Shown here: positions 1-6,376 of the stretch, piece by piece
Layout: each line of letters starts with the position of its first letter
How positions within the stretch are numbered: the first letter of the stretch is position 1
NCBI GenBank assembly: GCA_031267115.1
Contig: JAIRZS010000103.1
Coordinates: 1-15,692 of the forward strand
Direction: 5' to 3'
Source: Treponema sp.
Lineage (GTDB): Bacteria; Spirochaetota; Spirochaetia; Treponematales; Breznakiellaceae
Length of the DNA stretch: 15,692 nucleotides
The notes under the pieces: generated by a model
The model's database searches: none
What the model was told of the DNA's origin: nothing
The model's input: only the letters and a program-made list of their open reading frames with translations
Program-made: the position numbers and the translations under genes

Positions 1-1047
1 GACGCGCTGGTTTTTCACGGCGAAATCATTATTTGCGGCCTCGCGGACCGGCATATTTTCTTCCCGCCCTATTTTATAGAAATGGGCCATACCATGCCCA
101 CGGCCCTGGGGGAAAAAGAAGCTGCCCCCCTGCTCGAAGTTTTTATCGAGGGGGCCAGGGCCCTGGGGCTTCTGGACAAAAACGCCGTGGGCGCGGCCAA
201 GGGCGACATAAAACTCAGCTCCCGGGGGCCGATGATAGGCGAAATCGCCGCCCGGCTTTCCGGGGGCTATATGTCCGGCTGGACCTACCCCTATGCTTCC
301 GGGGTCGAGGTAACCAGGGGCGCGATCCAGGCCGCCATTGGCCGGAAGCCGGACCGCCTGGGCTCGATCCGTTCCTGGACCTGCGCGGAACGGGCGTTCA
401 TCTCCATCCCCGGCAAGGTCCGTTCCATTCACGGCCTCCGCAACGCGAAAGCGGCCCCTTATGTAAAGGACCTTTTCCTCCGCGCCGAAGAAGGCGGCCG
501 GGTCAGTTTCCCGGAAAACAACGTCTCCAAGTGCGGCAATGTCCTCGCCTCAGCTCCGGACCGGGAAAGCGCCGCGAGCGCCGCCGATTCCGCCGCCAGG
601 GCCGTCCTCATACGCCTGGAAGCGCCCGACCGGGAAAGCGCCGCGTTTCTTGACGCGGGGCCGGCCCCGTCCGGCGCGTGGCCTCCCGATGCCTTTCCCG
701 TAAGCCTTGATATCGTTTCCGCCCTGGCGCGGCTCCCCGATCCCCTCCCCTGTAACGGGCAAGCCCCCCCGGCCCCGGCGGAACCCGCCCTCGTCCCCTT
801 TCCCGCCCTCGCCGAATCGGGCCTGAAGGACAGCGCAGGCCGCGGCGTGGAAGAAAGCCTCGCCGCCGTCCGGGCGCTCACCGGCTTCCCCCTGCCCGTA
901 AAACCCCTGCCCGGCGGGGCGGCGGACACCCGCCTGGGGCGCTGTTTCTGGGCCGCCCTGATCCGCGGCGGTTACCAGGGGGCCGCCTACATCGTTGACC
1001 TTTTGTACAGCGCTTCTCCGGGCGCGGGCGGGGAGGATCCCCGGTGA
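1..1047 (+). CDS. ATP-grasp domain protein, 5' end cut off by the window
   Basis: The frame is open from base 1 with no start codon, so this is the C-terminal 348 residues of a larger protein. The first 36 residues (GEIIICGLADRHIFFPPYFI, then EMGHTMPTAL) and the stretch MIGEIAARLSGGYMSG, followed by a conserved TYPYASGVEVTRGAIQAA-type segment, are typical of the second half of an ATP-grasp domain (carbamoyl-phosphate synthase / GAR-synthetase-like ligases), which bind ATP-Mg and join a carboxylate to an amine or thiol through an acyl-phosphate. The acidic metal ligand of the family would be the E of MIGEIAAR. The substrate cannot be told from the sequence. The last ~150 residues are Ala/Pro-rich and poorly conserved-looking. 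An 18-base exact direct repeat (559-576 and 628-645, in frame, 69 bases apart) encodes DRESAA twice. The TGA stop overlaps a GTG codon (GTGA, 1044-1047) that could be an early start of the next gene. The family is clear; the function is not. Confidence 0.85.
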   Translation, partial: DALVFHGEIIICGLADRHIFFPPYFIEMGHTMPTALGEKEAAPLLEVFIEGARALGLLDKNAVGAAKGDIKLSSRGPMIGEIAARLSGGYMSGWTYPYASGVEVTRGAIQAAIGRKPDRLGSIRSWTCAERAFISIPGKVRSIHGLRNAKAAPYVKDLFLRAEEGGRVSFPENNVSKCGNVLASAPDRESAASAADSAARAVLIRLEAPDRESAAFLDAGPAPSGAWPPDAFPVSLDIVSALARLPDPLPCNGQAPPAPAEPALVPFPALAESGLKDSAGRGVEESLAAVRALTGFPLPVKPLPGGAADTRLGRCFWAALIRGGYQGAAYIVDLLYSASPGAGGEDPR

Positions 1048-1104
1048 CTCCGGTAACTTCGATGATCCTGAAGATTGGGATTTTCCCCAGGGTAAATATC
1101 CGGA

Positions 1105-1271
1105 GGGGGGGGCCTGTTACCGGAAGGCGGGCGCGCCGGAAACCGGGCCGCTTTTCGGCCCCCCTGCGCTCCAGCCCCGCGCTCCGGCCCCGATCCCCGC
1201 AGCAGGCCGCGCGGCCCTCCGCTTGGGCTTCCGCTACCCCCCATCCCGGGCGGCAGTTCCCGGCAATGCAG
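1105..1271 (+). repeat. Dispersed G/C-rich intergenic element, family B copy 1
   Basis: The core at 1105-1168 matches 14734-14794 almost base for base: a G run, CCTGTTACCGG, AGGCGGG, ACCGGGCCGC, then CGGCCCCCCTGCG. In both copies GGGGGGCC at the left end is complementary to GGCCCCCC at the right end (here about 1107-1114 and 1157-1164), so the core can fold into one closed stem. Both copies later share CTACCCCCC and AATGCAGC (here 1235-1242 and 1265-1271), so homology probably runs to the amidase start, with about 65 extra bases inside this copy. No protein-like signal is convincing across the element. This argues that the amidase does not start upstream of it. Confidence 0.7.
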
Positions 1272-2474
1272 CCGATTCCGGGCCGCGGGGTCAGGCCCCG
1301 TTTCCTGGCGCTGGCCATAGCCTTCTTCGCCCTGTCCTTTTCCGCCTTCGCCCAGTCCGGGGACTCTCCCAACGGCCTTCAGCAGGGGGTAGGCCGGCCC
1401 GAGGATTCTTCCCTGCCCGGCGCTCCGGGGGAATCTTCCCCGTTGCCGGAAAGCCCCTCCCAGGCCCCCGGCCCGGCGGAACAGGGCCTCTCCCTGGACG
1501 ACGCTATGAAGGCCATCGGCCCCGATCCGGCTTTCCGCTGGGATCCCTTCTTCCGCACCGGAAATATTTCCCTTTCGGGCCACCACGCTTCTTTCAGCGC
1601 CGCTTATCCCGGCGAGCAGGCCCCCGTGATCTTTGATTCCCGGGAAATCCTCAGTCTTCCCGCCCCCTGGCTGGAAAACGGCCTCCTCCGTTTCCCGGAA
1701 TCCTTTGTGGCCGGGATAAAGCGGGCCTTTGACGACTCTATCCTCAGCGAGCAGTTCCGCTACCGCATTGCGGCCATTGTCGTAGATCCCGGCCACGGGG
1801 GCAGGGACCCCGGCGCCCAGGGGACCCACACGATCAACGGGAAGACCCTGACCCTTTCGGAAAAGGACATCACCCTGAAATCCTCGCTGTCCCTGTACTC
1901 CCGGCTCAGCGCGGCTTATCCGGACAAGCGGGTGCTTCTCACCAGGGACCGGGATGTGTACCCCACTCTTGAGGAACGCACCCTCCTGGCCAATTCGGTC
2001 CCCCTCAAGGACAACGAAGCCATACTTTACGTTTCGATCCACGCCAACGCCTCCCTGAACAGGAATGCCCGGGGCTATGAAGTCTGGTACCTCAGCCCGG
2101 ATTACCGCAGGGACCTCATCGACAAGGAAAAATTCCAGGACAGCGCCGAGATCATCCCTATTGTGAACGATATGCTTCAGGAGGAATTTACCAACGAAAG
2201 CATCATGATAGCCCAGGCGATTAACCGGCGTATCGGCGAGGCTATGGGCCGCTCCCTTCCGGCCCGGGGGCTTAAGGCCGAGGAATGGTTCGTGGTCCGT
2301 AATGTCCGTATGCCTTCGGTTTTGGTGGAACTCGGTTTTGTTACCAACCCCGCCGACGCCGAGATCCTCAATTCCGAGGAAAGCTTGAAAAAACTGACCG
2401 AAGCGATATATAAAGGAATTACCGATTTTGTAACAAGTTTTGAAAGTTCCGGAGGTTTTATCTTTAACCAATGA
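1266..2474 (+). CDS. N-acetylmuramoyl-L-alanine amidase (Amidase_3), exported
   Basis: A zinc amidase that cleaves the bond between N-acetylmuramic acid and L-alanine in peptidoglycan, acting in the periplasm. From the ATG at 1266 the protein is 402 residues. It starts with a clear signal peptide (Arg-rich n-region, hydrophobic core FLALAIAFFALSF, AFA cleavage site near residue 29), followed by a Pro/Ser-rich linker. The catalytic domain runs from about 168 to 392: VVDPGHGGRDPGAQG (zinc His177), LSEKDITL (zinc Glu199), YVSIHANAS (zinc His259) and VLVELGFVTNPADAEIL (catalytic Glu355). No good ribosome site precedes 1266. A GTG at 1044 does have GGAGGA six bases upstream and would add 74 Arg-rich residues, but those are encoded mostly by dispersed repeat B, so 1266 is preferred. 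The stop overlaps the next start (ATGA). A role in cell separation or wall turnover is likely; the exact amidase class is not resolved. Confidence 0.88.
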   Translation: MQPIPGRGVRPRFLALAIAFFALSFSAFAQSGDSPNGLQQGVGRPEDSSLPGAPGESSPLPESPSQAPGPAEQGLSLDDAMKAIGPDPAFRWDPFFRTGNISLSGHHASFSAAYPGEQAPVIFDSREILSLPAPWLENGLLRFPESFVAGIKRAFDDSILSEQFRYRIAAIVVDPGHGGRDPGAQGTHTINGKTLTLSEKDITLKSSLSLYSRLSAAYPDKRVLLTRDRDVYPTLEERTLLANSVPLKDNEAILYVSIHANASLNRNARGYEVWYLSPDYRRDLIDKEKFQDSAEIIPIVNDMLQEEFTNESIMIAQAINRRIGEAMGRSLPARGLKAEEWFVVRNVRMPSVLVELGFVTNPADAEILNSEESLKKLTEAIYKGITDFVTSFESSGGFIFNQ

Positions 2475-3001
2475 GCGCGTTTTCAGGTGGAGGCGGCCCC
2501 GAGGCCTCGGGTATCCGCCGGGTATTGGGCGTCCCCGCCCGTTTTTTCGGCAGCGCTGTCTGCCGCAGGATTCTGTACCTTGTTTTATTGGGCCTTCTCG
2601 CCTTTCTCGATTACCGCGCGCGGGGGCTTGTCCGGGCGACTTATGTCTTTTACGATATTGAGAGCGGGAACGAGCTGGTTGAGGAACGCCTGCTTCCCCT
2701 GCCGCCGGACCGGGAGGGAAAGCTTAAGTTTTATACAGCCGAAGCCCTGCTCGGCCCGGTTTCCCCGAACGCCCTGCCCCTGGTTCCCCCGGGTACGCGG
2801 CTTGAATCACTCCTGTTCCGGGACGGGACAGTCTATCTGGACCTTTCCGAAAGCGCGGCTTTCCCCGTCGGGGAGGGGGGCAGTTTTAGGAGCCTGTCCG
2901 CCCTGCGGGGGGGAATCATGCGGAATTTCAGCTTTGTAGAGGATGTGCGCCTTTTTATCGCCGGCAACGAGGCGTTCCCGGAAAGATTCCGGCAAAAATA
3001 A
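2471..3001 (+). CDS. GerMN-domain membrane-anchored protein
   Basis: 176 residues. A short N-terminal tail is followed by one hydrophobic segment (about residues 34-46, ILYLVLLGLLAFL) that should anchor the protein in the inner membrane. A GerMN (sporulation/spore-germination) domain of about 110 residues follows. Its signature is visible: VEERLLPLPPDREGKLKFY, AEALLGPVSPNALPLVPPGT, then LESLLFRDGTVYLDLSESAA and a last part giving the count of following Leu/Arg residues. GerMN domains also occur in non-sporulating bacteria, often next to wall enzymes, and their biochemical role is not settled. The start overlaps the amidase stop by four bases (ATGA), so the two are probably translationally coupled and work in the same envelope process. 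A GGAGG lies about 15 bases upstream, farther than usual, which fits coupling. Confidence 0.8.
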   Translation: MSAFSGGGGPEASGIRRVLGVPARFFGSAVCRRILYLVLLGLLAFLDYRARGLVRATYVFYDIESGNELVEERLLPLPPDREGKLKFYTAEALLGPVSPNALPLVPPGTRLESLLFRDGTVYLDLSESAAFPVGEGGSFRSLSALRGGIMRNFSFVEDVRLFIAGNEAFPERFRQK

Positions 3002-3008
3002 AACGGCC

Positions 3009-3072
3009 GTAACTATTCAATCGCCTGCCGGGGATAGCGAAAATCGGCGGAATGAAGGGGCTTTTAGTCCCG
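3009..3072 (-). repeat. Shrunken copy of the inverted-repeat element (family A)
   Basis: Read forward, this stretch follows the reverse complement of 6137-6308 in the same order but without the two central hairpins: GTAACTATTCA (11 bases identical to the element's terminal repeat), then CCTGCC, GGGG-TAGC-GAAAA, and GCGGAATG followed by a GGGGCTTTTAGTCCC hairpin (GGGGGCTTTAGCCCCC in the long copy). The second terminal repeat is lost or too degraded to see. The remainder of the 467-base gap 3002-3468 holds a weak AATCGGC/GCCGATT stem (3042-3048/3079-3085), two candidate promoters listed separately, and no convincing gene. Confidence 0.6.
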
Positions 3073-3263
3073 AAATGAGCCGATTGGGAGCGAAAGGGGC
3101 GGCAGCTCCCTTTGTTAAAGCATTGGAGAACAAGAAAAGTTCTCAAATTGCACTATTACTGAAGAGTTACAAAGGGGCCGGAAAATCCTACAGATTTTTC
3201 CCGCAAAGATACAAGAATTGTAAAGATTTTACCGGTAAAGTGCCGGGTTTTGCAGATTCGGGG

Positions 3264-3292
3264 TTGTTTTTTACATTGCGGGCGGTTATAAT
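3264..3292 (+). promoter_or_regulatory. Possible sigma-70 promoter in the gerMN-flaA gap
   Basis: TTGTTT (3264-3269) and a perfect TATAAT (3287-3292) are 17 bases apart. It points toward flaA, whose start is 177 bases downstream. AT-rich chance matches are easy in this gap, so this is only a candidate. Confidence 0.3.
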
Positions 3293-3379
3293 TATTCTCG
3301 AGGCGTCCTGGATGATGCCGGGGATATGATCGGCGTTATTGGATTTTCGGCAAATAATGCCCTGGAAAAGAATTTGTAA

Positions 3380-3416
3380 TAAAGGGCATTGACAAATTGC
3401 CGATAACCGATATACT
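3380..3416 (+). promoter_or_regulatory. flaA promoter: sigma-28 motif overlapping a sigma-70-like motif
   Basis: TAAA (3380-3383) and GCCGATAA (3399-3406) are exactly 15 bases apart, which is the full enterobacterial sigma-28 (FliA) consensus TAAA-N15-GCCGATAA. Lying across it are TTGACA (3389-3394) and TATACT (3411-3416), 16 bases apart, a good sigma-70-type promoter. Both point at flaA, whose ATG is at 3469. The sigma-28 match is too exact to dismiss; which factor is actually used cannot be read from sequence. Confidence 0.72.
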
Positions 3417-3468
3417 CTGATATATCTGTAATGCTAACTATCCTATAATGCGTTTAAAGGAGCTTTGA

Positions 3469-4533
3469 ATGAAACGGATATTCATTCTTGTAGTTATCGC
3501 TTTGTTTACCGTAGGGGCTTTGATAGCCGAAGAGGCCGTGCTTATCGATTTCAGCAAACTTGCGGCGGATATCTTTGTTGATCCGGGCAATCCCTCCGGC
3601 GGCGACGAGGATTCCGGGGACAGCGGGGACCAGGAGAGCAACCAAAACCGTCAGACCATGATGGATTTCTCTACTGTAGCCGGTAATAACTATACCAACG
3701 AGCAAAAGCAGGTGATGAAGACCTCCCTTGCTATTCCCAATTGGGACGTTAAGCTTTCTTCATCTTCCCAGAATGTAACCAATATGGTCCTGAGCTTTTC
3801 CAAGGAAGTCACTTCCAAGCAATGGGAAAAGGTAATGGGCATCCGGATACATTTCCCGCTGGAGAATTTCAACGGTTCGGCCCGGATAGTACCGCCCTTC
3901 GAAATCCCCGCCTACGACTGGGACACGGTCGGCGATGACGGCGCTGTTTCCAGGCCGGGAGACGAGGACCGCAGCCAGCCGAGCCGTTTCGAGGACGGTT
4001 ACGGCGTAGTCAAGAATGTAGGCACCCTCAAGGCGCTGGCGGTCAATGTTTATGGCCTTAACTTCCCCCATTCCCTTTCCGCCATCCTGATTGACAGCGA
4101 AGGCCGGGAAAAAATTGTCGAAATGGGCAGCCTGTTGTATGAAGGCTGGCGGGAGCTTACCTGGCGGAATCCCCAGTATGTTTCCGAGGTCAGGAACCGG
4201 GAATTAAGGCTCTACCCCCTGTATCCTACTTCCACGCCCTTTGTAAAATTCGGCGGCTTCCTGGTTAGGCGCGACGGCGCCGCGGTAGGCGGGGATTTTA
4301 TTGGCTACTTTAAAGACGTTAAAATTATCTACGATAAAGCTGTTCTTGACACCGACCGGGATATCGACGACGAAGCCGAATGGAGGATCATCGAGACCCG
4401 GGAAGACGCGAAGAAGCGGTTTGAGGTGCAGCGTTTCGGTAACAGCCAGGTTCAGCAGTATCTGGAGAACCAGAAGAAAGCCACTGAAGACAGTTTCACC
4501 GTAACTCCGACAGGTGGAGACGAAACCCAGTAA
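3469..4533 (+). CDS. flaA: Flagellar filament outer layer protein FlaA
   Basis: FlaA forms the sheath around the FlaB core of spirochaete periplasmic flagella. The 354-residue length fits the family. There is a signal peptide (MKRIFILVVIALFTVGALIA, cleavage near residue 20), needed because FlaA is exported through the Sec pathway rather than the flagellar export apparatus. Family-like segments are LAIPNWDVKLSSSSQNVTNM (88-106), RIHFPLENFNGSARIVPPFE (126-145), NVGTLKALAVNVYGLNFPHS (183-202) and GWRELTWRNPQYVSEVRNRE (226-245) followed by LRLYPLYPTSTPFVKFGGF. An acidic Gly/Ser-rich stretch (about 39-60) after the mature N-terminus looks lineage-specific. The ATG is preceded by AAAGGAG at good spacing. 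The gene has its own promoter and is closed by a strong terminator at 4647-4690, so it is likely monocistronic. This locus identifies the host as a spirochaete. Confidence 0.93.
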   Translation: MKRIFILVVIALFTVGALIAEEAVLIDFSKLAADIFVDPGNPSGGDEDSGDSGDQESNQNRQTMMDFSTVAGNNYTNEQKQVMKTSLAIPNWDVKLSSSSQNVTNMVLSFSKEVTSKQWEKVMGIRIHFPLENFNGSARIVPPFEIPAYDWDTVGDDGAVSRPGDEDRSQPSRFEDGYGVVKNVGTLKALAVNVYGLNFPHSLSAILIDSEGREKIVEMGSLLYEGWRELTWRNPQYVSEVRNRELRLYPLYPTSTPFVKFGGFLVRRDGAAVGGDFIGYFKDVKIIYDKAVLDTDRDIDDEAEWRIIETREDAKKRFEVQRFGNSQVQQYLENQKKATEDSFTVTPTGGDETQ

Positions 4534-4553
4534 GTAGTTCGAGGGGGAAATAT

Positions 4554-4597
4554 CCGGGCCGGTCCCGGGTTTCCCAAAGAGGCTTTTGCCGGCCCGG
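4554..4597 (+). other. Perfect 9-bp hairpin just after flaA
   Basis: CCGGGCCGG (4554-4562) and CCGGCCCGG (4589-4597) are exact complements around a 26-base loop. No T run follows directly. It may protect the flaA mRNA 3' end or assist the terminator about 50 bases further on. Confidence 0.55.
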
Positions 4598-4646
4598 TTT
4601 CCCTTTGAAATTAGGGCATCGGTAAAGTACCGGCAAAGCCGCCATT

Positions 4647-4690
4647 AAAGCTGTCTAAAGAACCTGAAGGTTTTTCGGACAGCTTTTTTT
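4647..4690 (+). terminator. Rho-independent terminator of flaA
   Basis: AAAGCTGTC (4647-4655) pairs with GACAGCTTT (4678-4686). Inside, AGAACC can pair with GGTTTTT using a G-U pair, giving a long stem. The right arm runs straight into seven T (4684-4690). It is a strong, textbook intrinsic terminator that separates flaA from the alarmone synthetase gene. Confidence 0.88.
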
Positions 4691-4708
4691 GTCTCATTTT
4701 AGCTGCGG

Positions 4709-4740
4709 TTTTCCCGGAATTTGCCCGGATTTTGGGAAAT
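4709..4740 (+). repeat. Short dispersed hairpin, family C copy 1
   Basis: This stretch aligns with 13821-13852 at about 26 of 32 positions with one gap: TTTTCCC, GGAAT, TGCC, GG, TT, then GGGAAA. The two ends (TTTCCC and GGGAAA) can pair. It covers an upstream TTG codon (4721) in frame with the next gene, which argues for the ATG at 4763 as the real start. Confidence 0.5.
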
Positions 4741-4762
4741 TTATTGGAACGGTTTGTTTGGC

Positions 4763-6013
4763 ATGAACGAAAACAACTACTTTCCTGATAAAAACAGGCT
4801 TCGGAATAACTACGAAAGGCATGCGGGGGCGCGTCTCCGGATTACCAAAGAACTGGAAGTCCATATAGAAGAAGCCCTTAAATCCCTGCCCTCCCATATA
4901 CTGGTAAAGGCCCGGCACAAGAATTTTCAGAGCTACCACAGAAAATACCTCAAGCTCTTGCGCCAGGCACAGGAAACGGCGGAAGAATCGGTTAAAATCA
5001 CCGATTTAATAGGCATCAGGGTAGTTTGCCCTTTTATCGAGGATCTTTCCCTTGTAGAAGAGGCGCTTAAAAAGAATTTTGATGTTATCGAGGTTGAGAG
5101 AAAGGGGTCGAACCAGACTTTTAGGGAATTCGGTTATCAGTCCATTCATCTGCTTATTGCTATCCCCGCGGTTATTACGGAAAAGTGCGGTAAGGCCGAC
5201 TGTGACGCGGCGGAGATTCAAATACGTACAATTCTCCAGGACGCCTGGGCGGAAGTGGAGCATGAGATTGTCTACAAGGCGGAATTCAACCCCTTTGACG
5301 AGCCGATGAAACGTAAGCTTGCCGCAGTAAACGCCAGCCTTGCTTTAGCGGATACTATTTTTCAGGAAATACGCAGCTACCAGCGCCAGCTTAACGGGGA
5401 ACTGGAAAAACGGCGGGGTTCCTTTTATAAGATGGTCGAGGAATTCACCAATTCCCGTATCTTTACCGGGGAAGCGTCTTCCAGCCCGCCGGAGGAGGCG
5501 GAACCCGCCGCCCCGATTGATATTGCGGGTAAATCCATTGACGATATGATCCTTTCGGCCCTTTCCGCCCACAACAGCAACCATTTCCTCGACGCCGTAA
5601 ACCTTTACAGCCGCATCCTCGAAATGGACCCGAATCCCGGCATCACCTCGCTTATCTATAAACACCGCGGCATGGCAAACTTTGCCCGGGCCCAGTACCA
5701 GGACGCTATTGATGATTTTACAAAAGCTATGGAACTGGACAACCAGTCCTACAAGGCCGCCTATTACCGGGGCATTGTCAAGTCCGTGCTCCAGCAGTAC
5801 CAGGCGGCAATCGAGGATTTTACCCTGTCGCTCAGTATCCACCCCTACCAGTCCTTTTGCCATTTTCGCCGGTCGCAGGCCTACTACCATATCGGGGATT
5901 ATCCCGAAGCCCTGGCGGACTGCGAGACCGCCCTGTCCCTCTGGCCCGGCTCCCCGGCGGGGGCTTCCGTAGAAAAATTCCGCAATCTCCTTTTGGGCAA
6001 GCTTAAGATGTAA
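4763..6013 (+). CDS. RelA/SpoT-type (p)ppGpp synthetase domain fused to TPR repeats
   Basis: Predicted cytoplasmic alarmone synthetase that transfers pyrophosphate from ATP to GDP/GTP. Of 416 residues, 45-175 are the synthetase domain: NFQSYHRKYLKL (55-66), ITDLIGIRVV (79-88, metal-binding Asp81), REFGYQSIHLLI (121-132, the nucleotide-stacking G-loop Tyr) and EIQIRTILQDAWAEVEHEI (151-169) followed by VYK, all intact. There is no HD hydrolase domain before it and no TGS/ACT region after it, so it is not a full-length Rel. A helical region and a Pro/Glu-rich linker (about 235-255) lead to four TPR units (about 265-295, 298-331, 332-365, 366-399), with AINDF/AIDDFTKAMELD-type motifs that suggest control by a protein partner. 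The ATG at 4763 is chosen over TTG 4721, which lies in a repeat; the ribosome site is weak. It stands alone between a terminator and a repeat-rich gap. Enzyme class is confident; what it senses is unknown. Confidence 0.87.
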   Translation: MNENNYFPDKNRLRNNYERHAGARLRITKELEVHIEEALKSLPSHILVKARHKNFQSYHRKYLKLLRQAQETAEESVKITDLIGIRVVCPFIEDLSLVEEALKKNFDVIEVERKGSNQTFREFGYQSIHLLIAIPAVITEKCGKADCDAAEIQIRTILQDAWAEVEHEIVYKAEFNPFDEPMKRKLAAVNASLALADTIFQEIRSYQRQLNGELEKRRGSFYKMVEEFTNSRIFTGEASSSPPEEAEPAAPIDIAGKSIDDMILSALSAHNSNHFLDAVNLYSRILEMDPNPGITSLIYKHRGMANFARAQYQDAIDDFTKAMELDNQSYKAAYYRGIVKSVLQQYQAAIEDFTLSLSIHPYQSFCHFRRSQAYYHIGDYPEALADCETALSLWPGSPAGASVEKFRNLLLGKLKM

Positions 6014-6136
6014 GCCGCCGGACCGCGTCGTTTTCCGCAAAATAAGCATTTTAGCCTAATCAATCCATATAACCGGGTTTTGGGAAATGCTCATCTTTGT
6101 CCCTTAACTTTCCGATAATAAGTCCAGGACTATTTA

Positions 6137-6308
6137 TAACTATTCAGTCGGGGGGCTAAAGCCCCCATTCCGCAAAAAGTCTTACCAAGACTTTTTGCAA
6201 TATCCGGTTGAACGAGGGGGTCTGGACCCCCTCCGCTCGAAAAAAACTGTCGTTTTTTTCGAGCTACCCCCGTTTGGTAATTATTGGCAGGTGTATACTG
6301 AATAGTTA
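6137..6308 (+). repeat. 172-bp inverted-repeat element with four internal hairpins (family A, full copy)
   Basis: The ends are perfect 12-base inverted repeats: TAACTATTCAGT (6137-6148) and ACTGAATAGTTA (6297-6308). Inside, in order: GGGGGC-TAAA-GCCCCC (6151-6166); a 12-bp stem GCAAAAAGTCTT/AAGACTTTTTGC with loop ACC (6172-6198); GAGGGGGTC/GACCCCCTC (6214-6233); and a 13-bp stem GCTCGAAAAAAAC/GTTTTTTTCGAGC with loop TGTC (6235-6264). No open reading frame uses it. It looks like a MITE-like or REP/BIME-like non-coding repeat. No target-site duplication is obvious. The rest of the 363-base gap 6014-6376 holds an AGCATTT/AAATGCT pair (6046-6052/6085-6091) and a small GCGGC/GCCGC stem (6333-6348) before cooS; no clear promoter was found. 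Confidence 0.8.
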
Positions 6309-6376
6309 CCGAATTTCATCTCGGGACCGCCGGCGGCCTGAAAGCCGCAAAAAATAAATATAGAGAGGGGTGTAAA

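Noticed and set aside
2943..3329. 128-codon plus-strand frame after the GerMN gene
   Set aside because: It overlaps the end of the GerMN gene and runs through the degenerate repeat A copy; no ribosome site and no protein-like pattern.
3444..3449. Perfect TATAAT just before flaA
   Set aside because: Transcription would start at or inside the ribosome site, and no -35 is at the right distance.
6151..6264. CRISPR-like look of successive palindromes before cooS
   Set aside because: The hairpins are all different from one another; there is no repeated unit with equal spacers.
6286..6300. Sigma-54 promoter (TGGCAG at the end of repeat A)
   Set aside because: The required GC of the -12 element is missing at the right distance.
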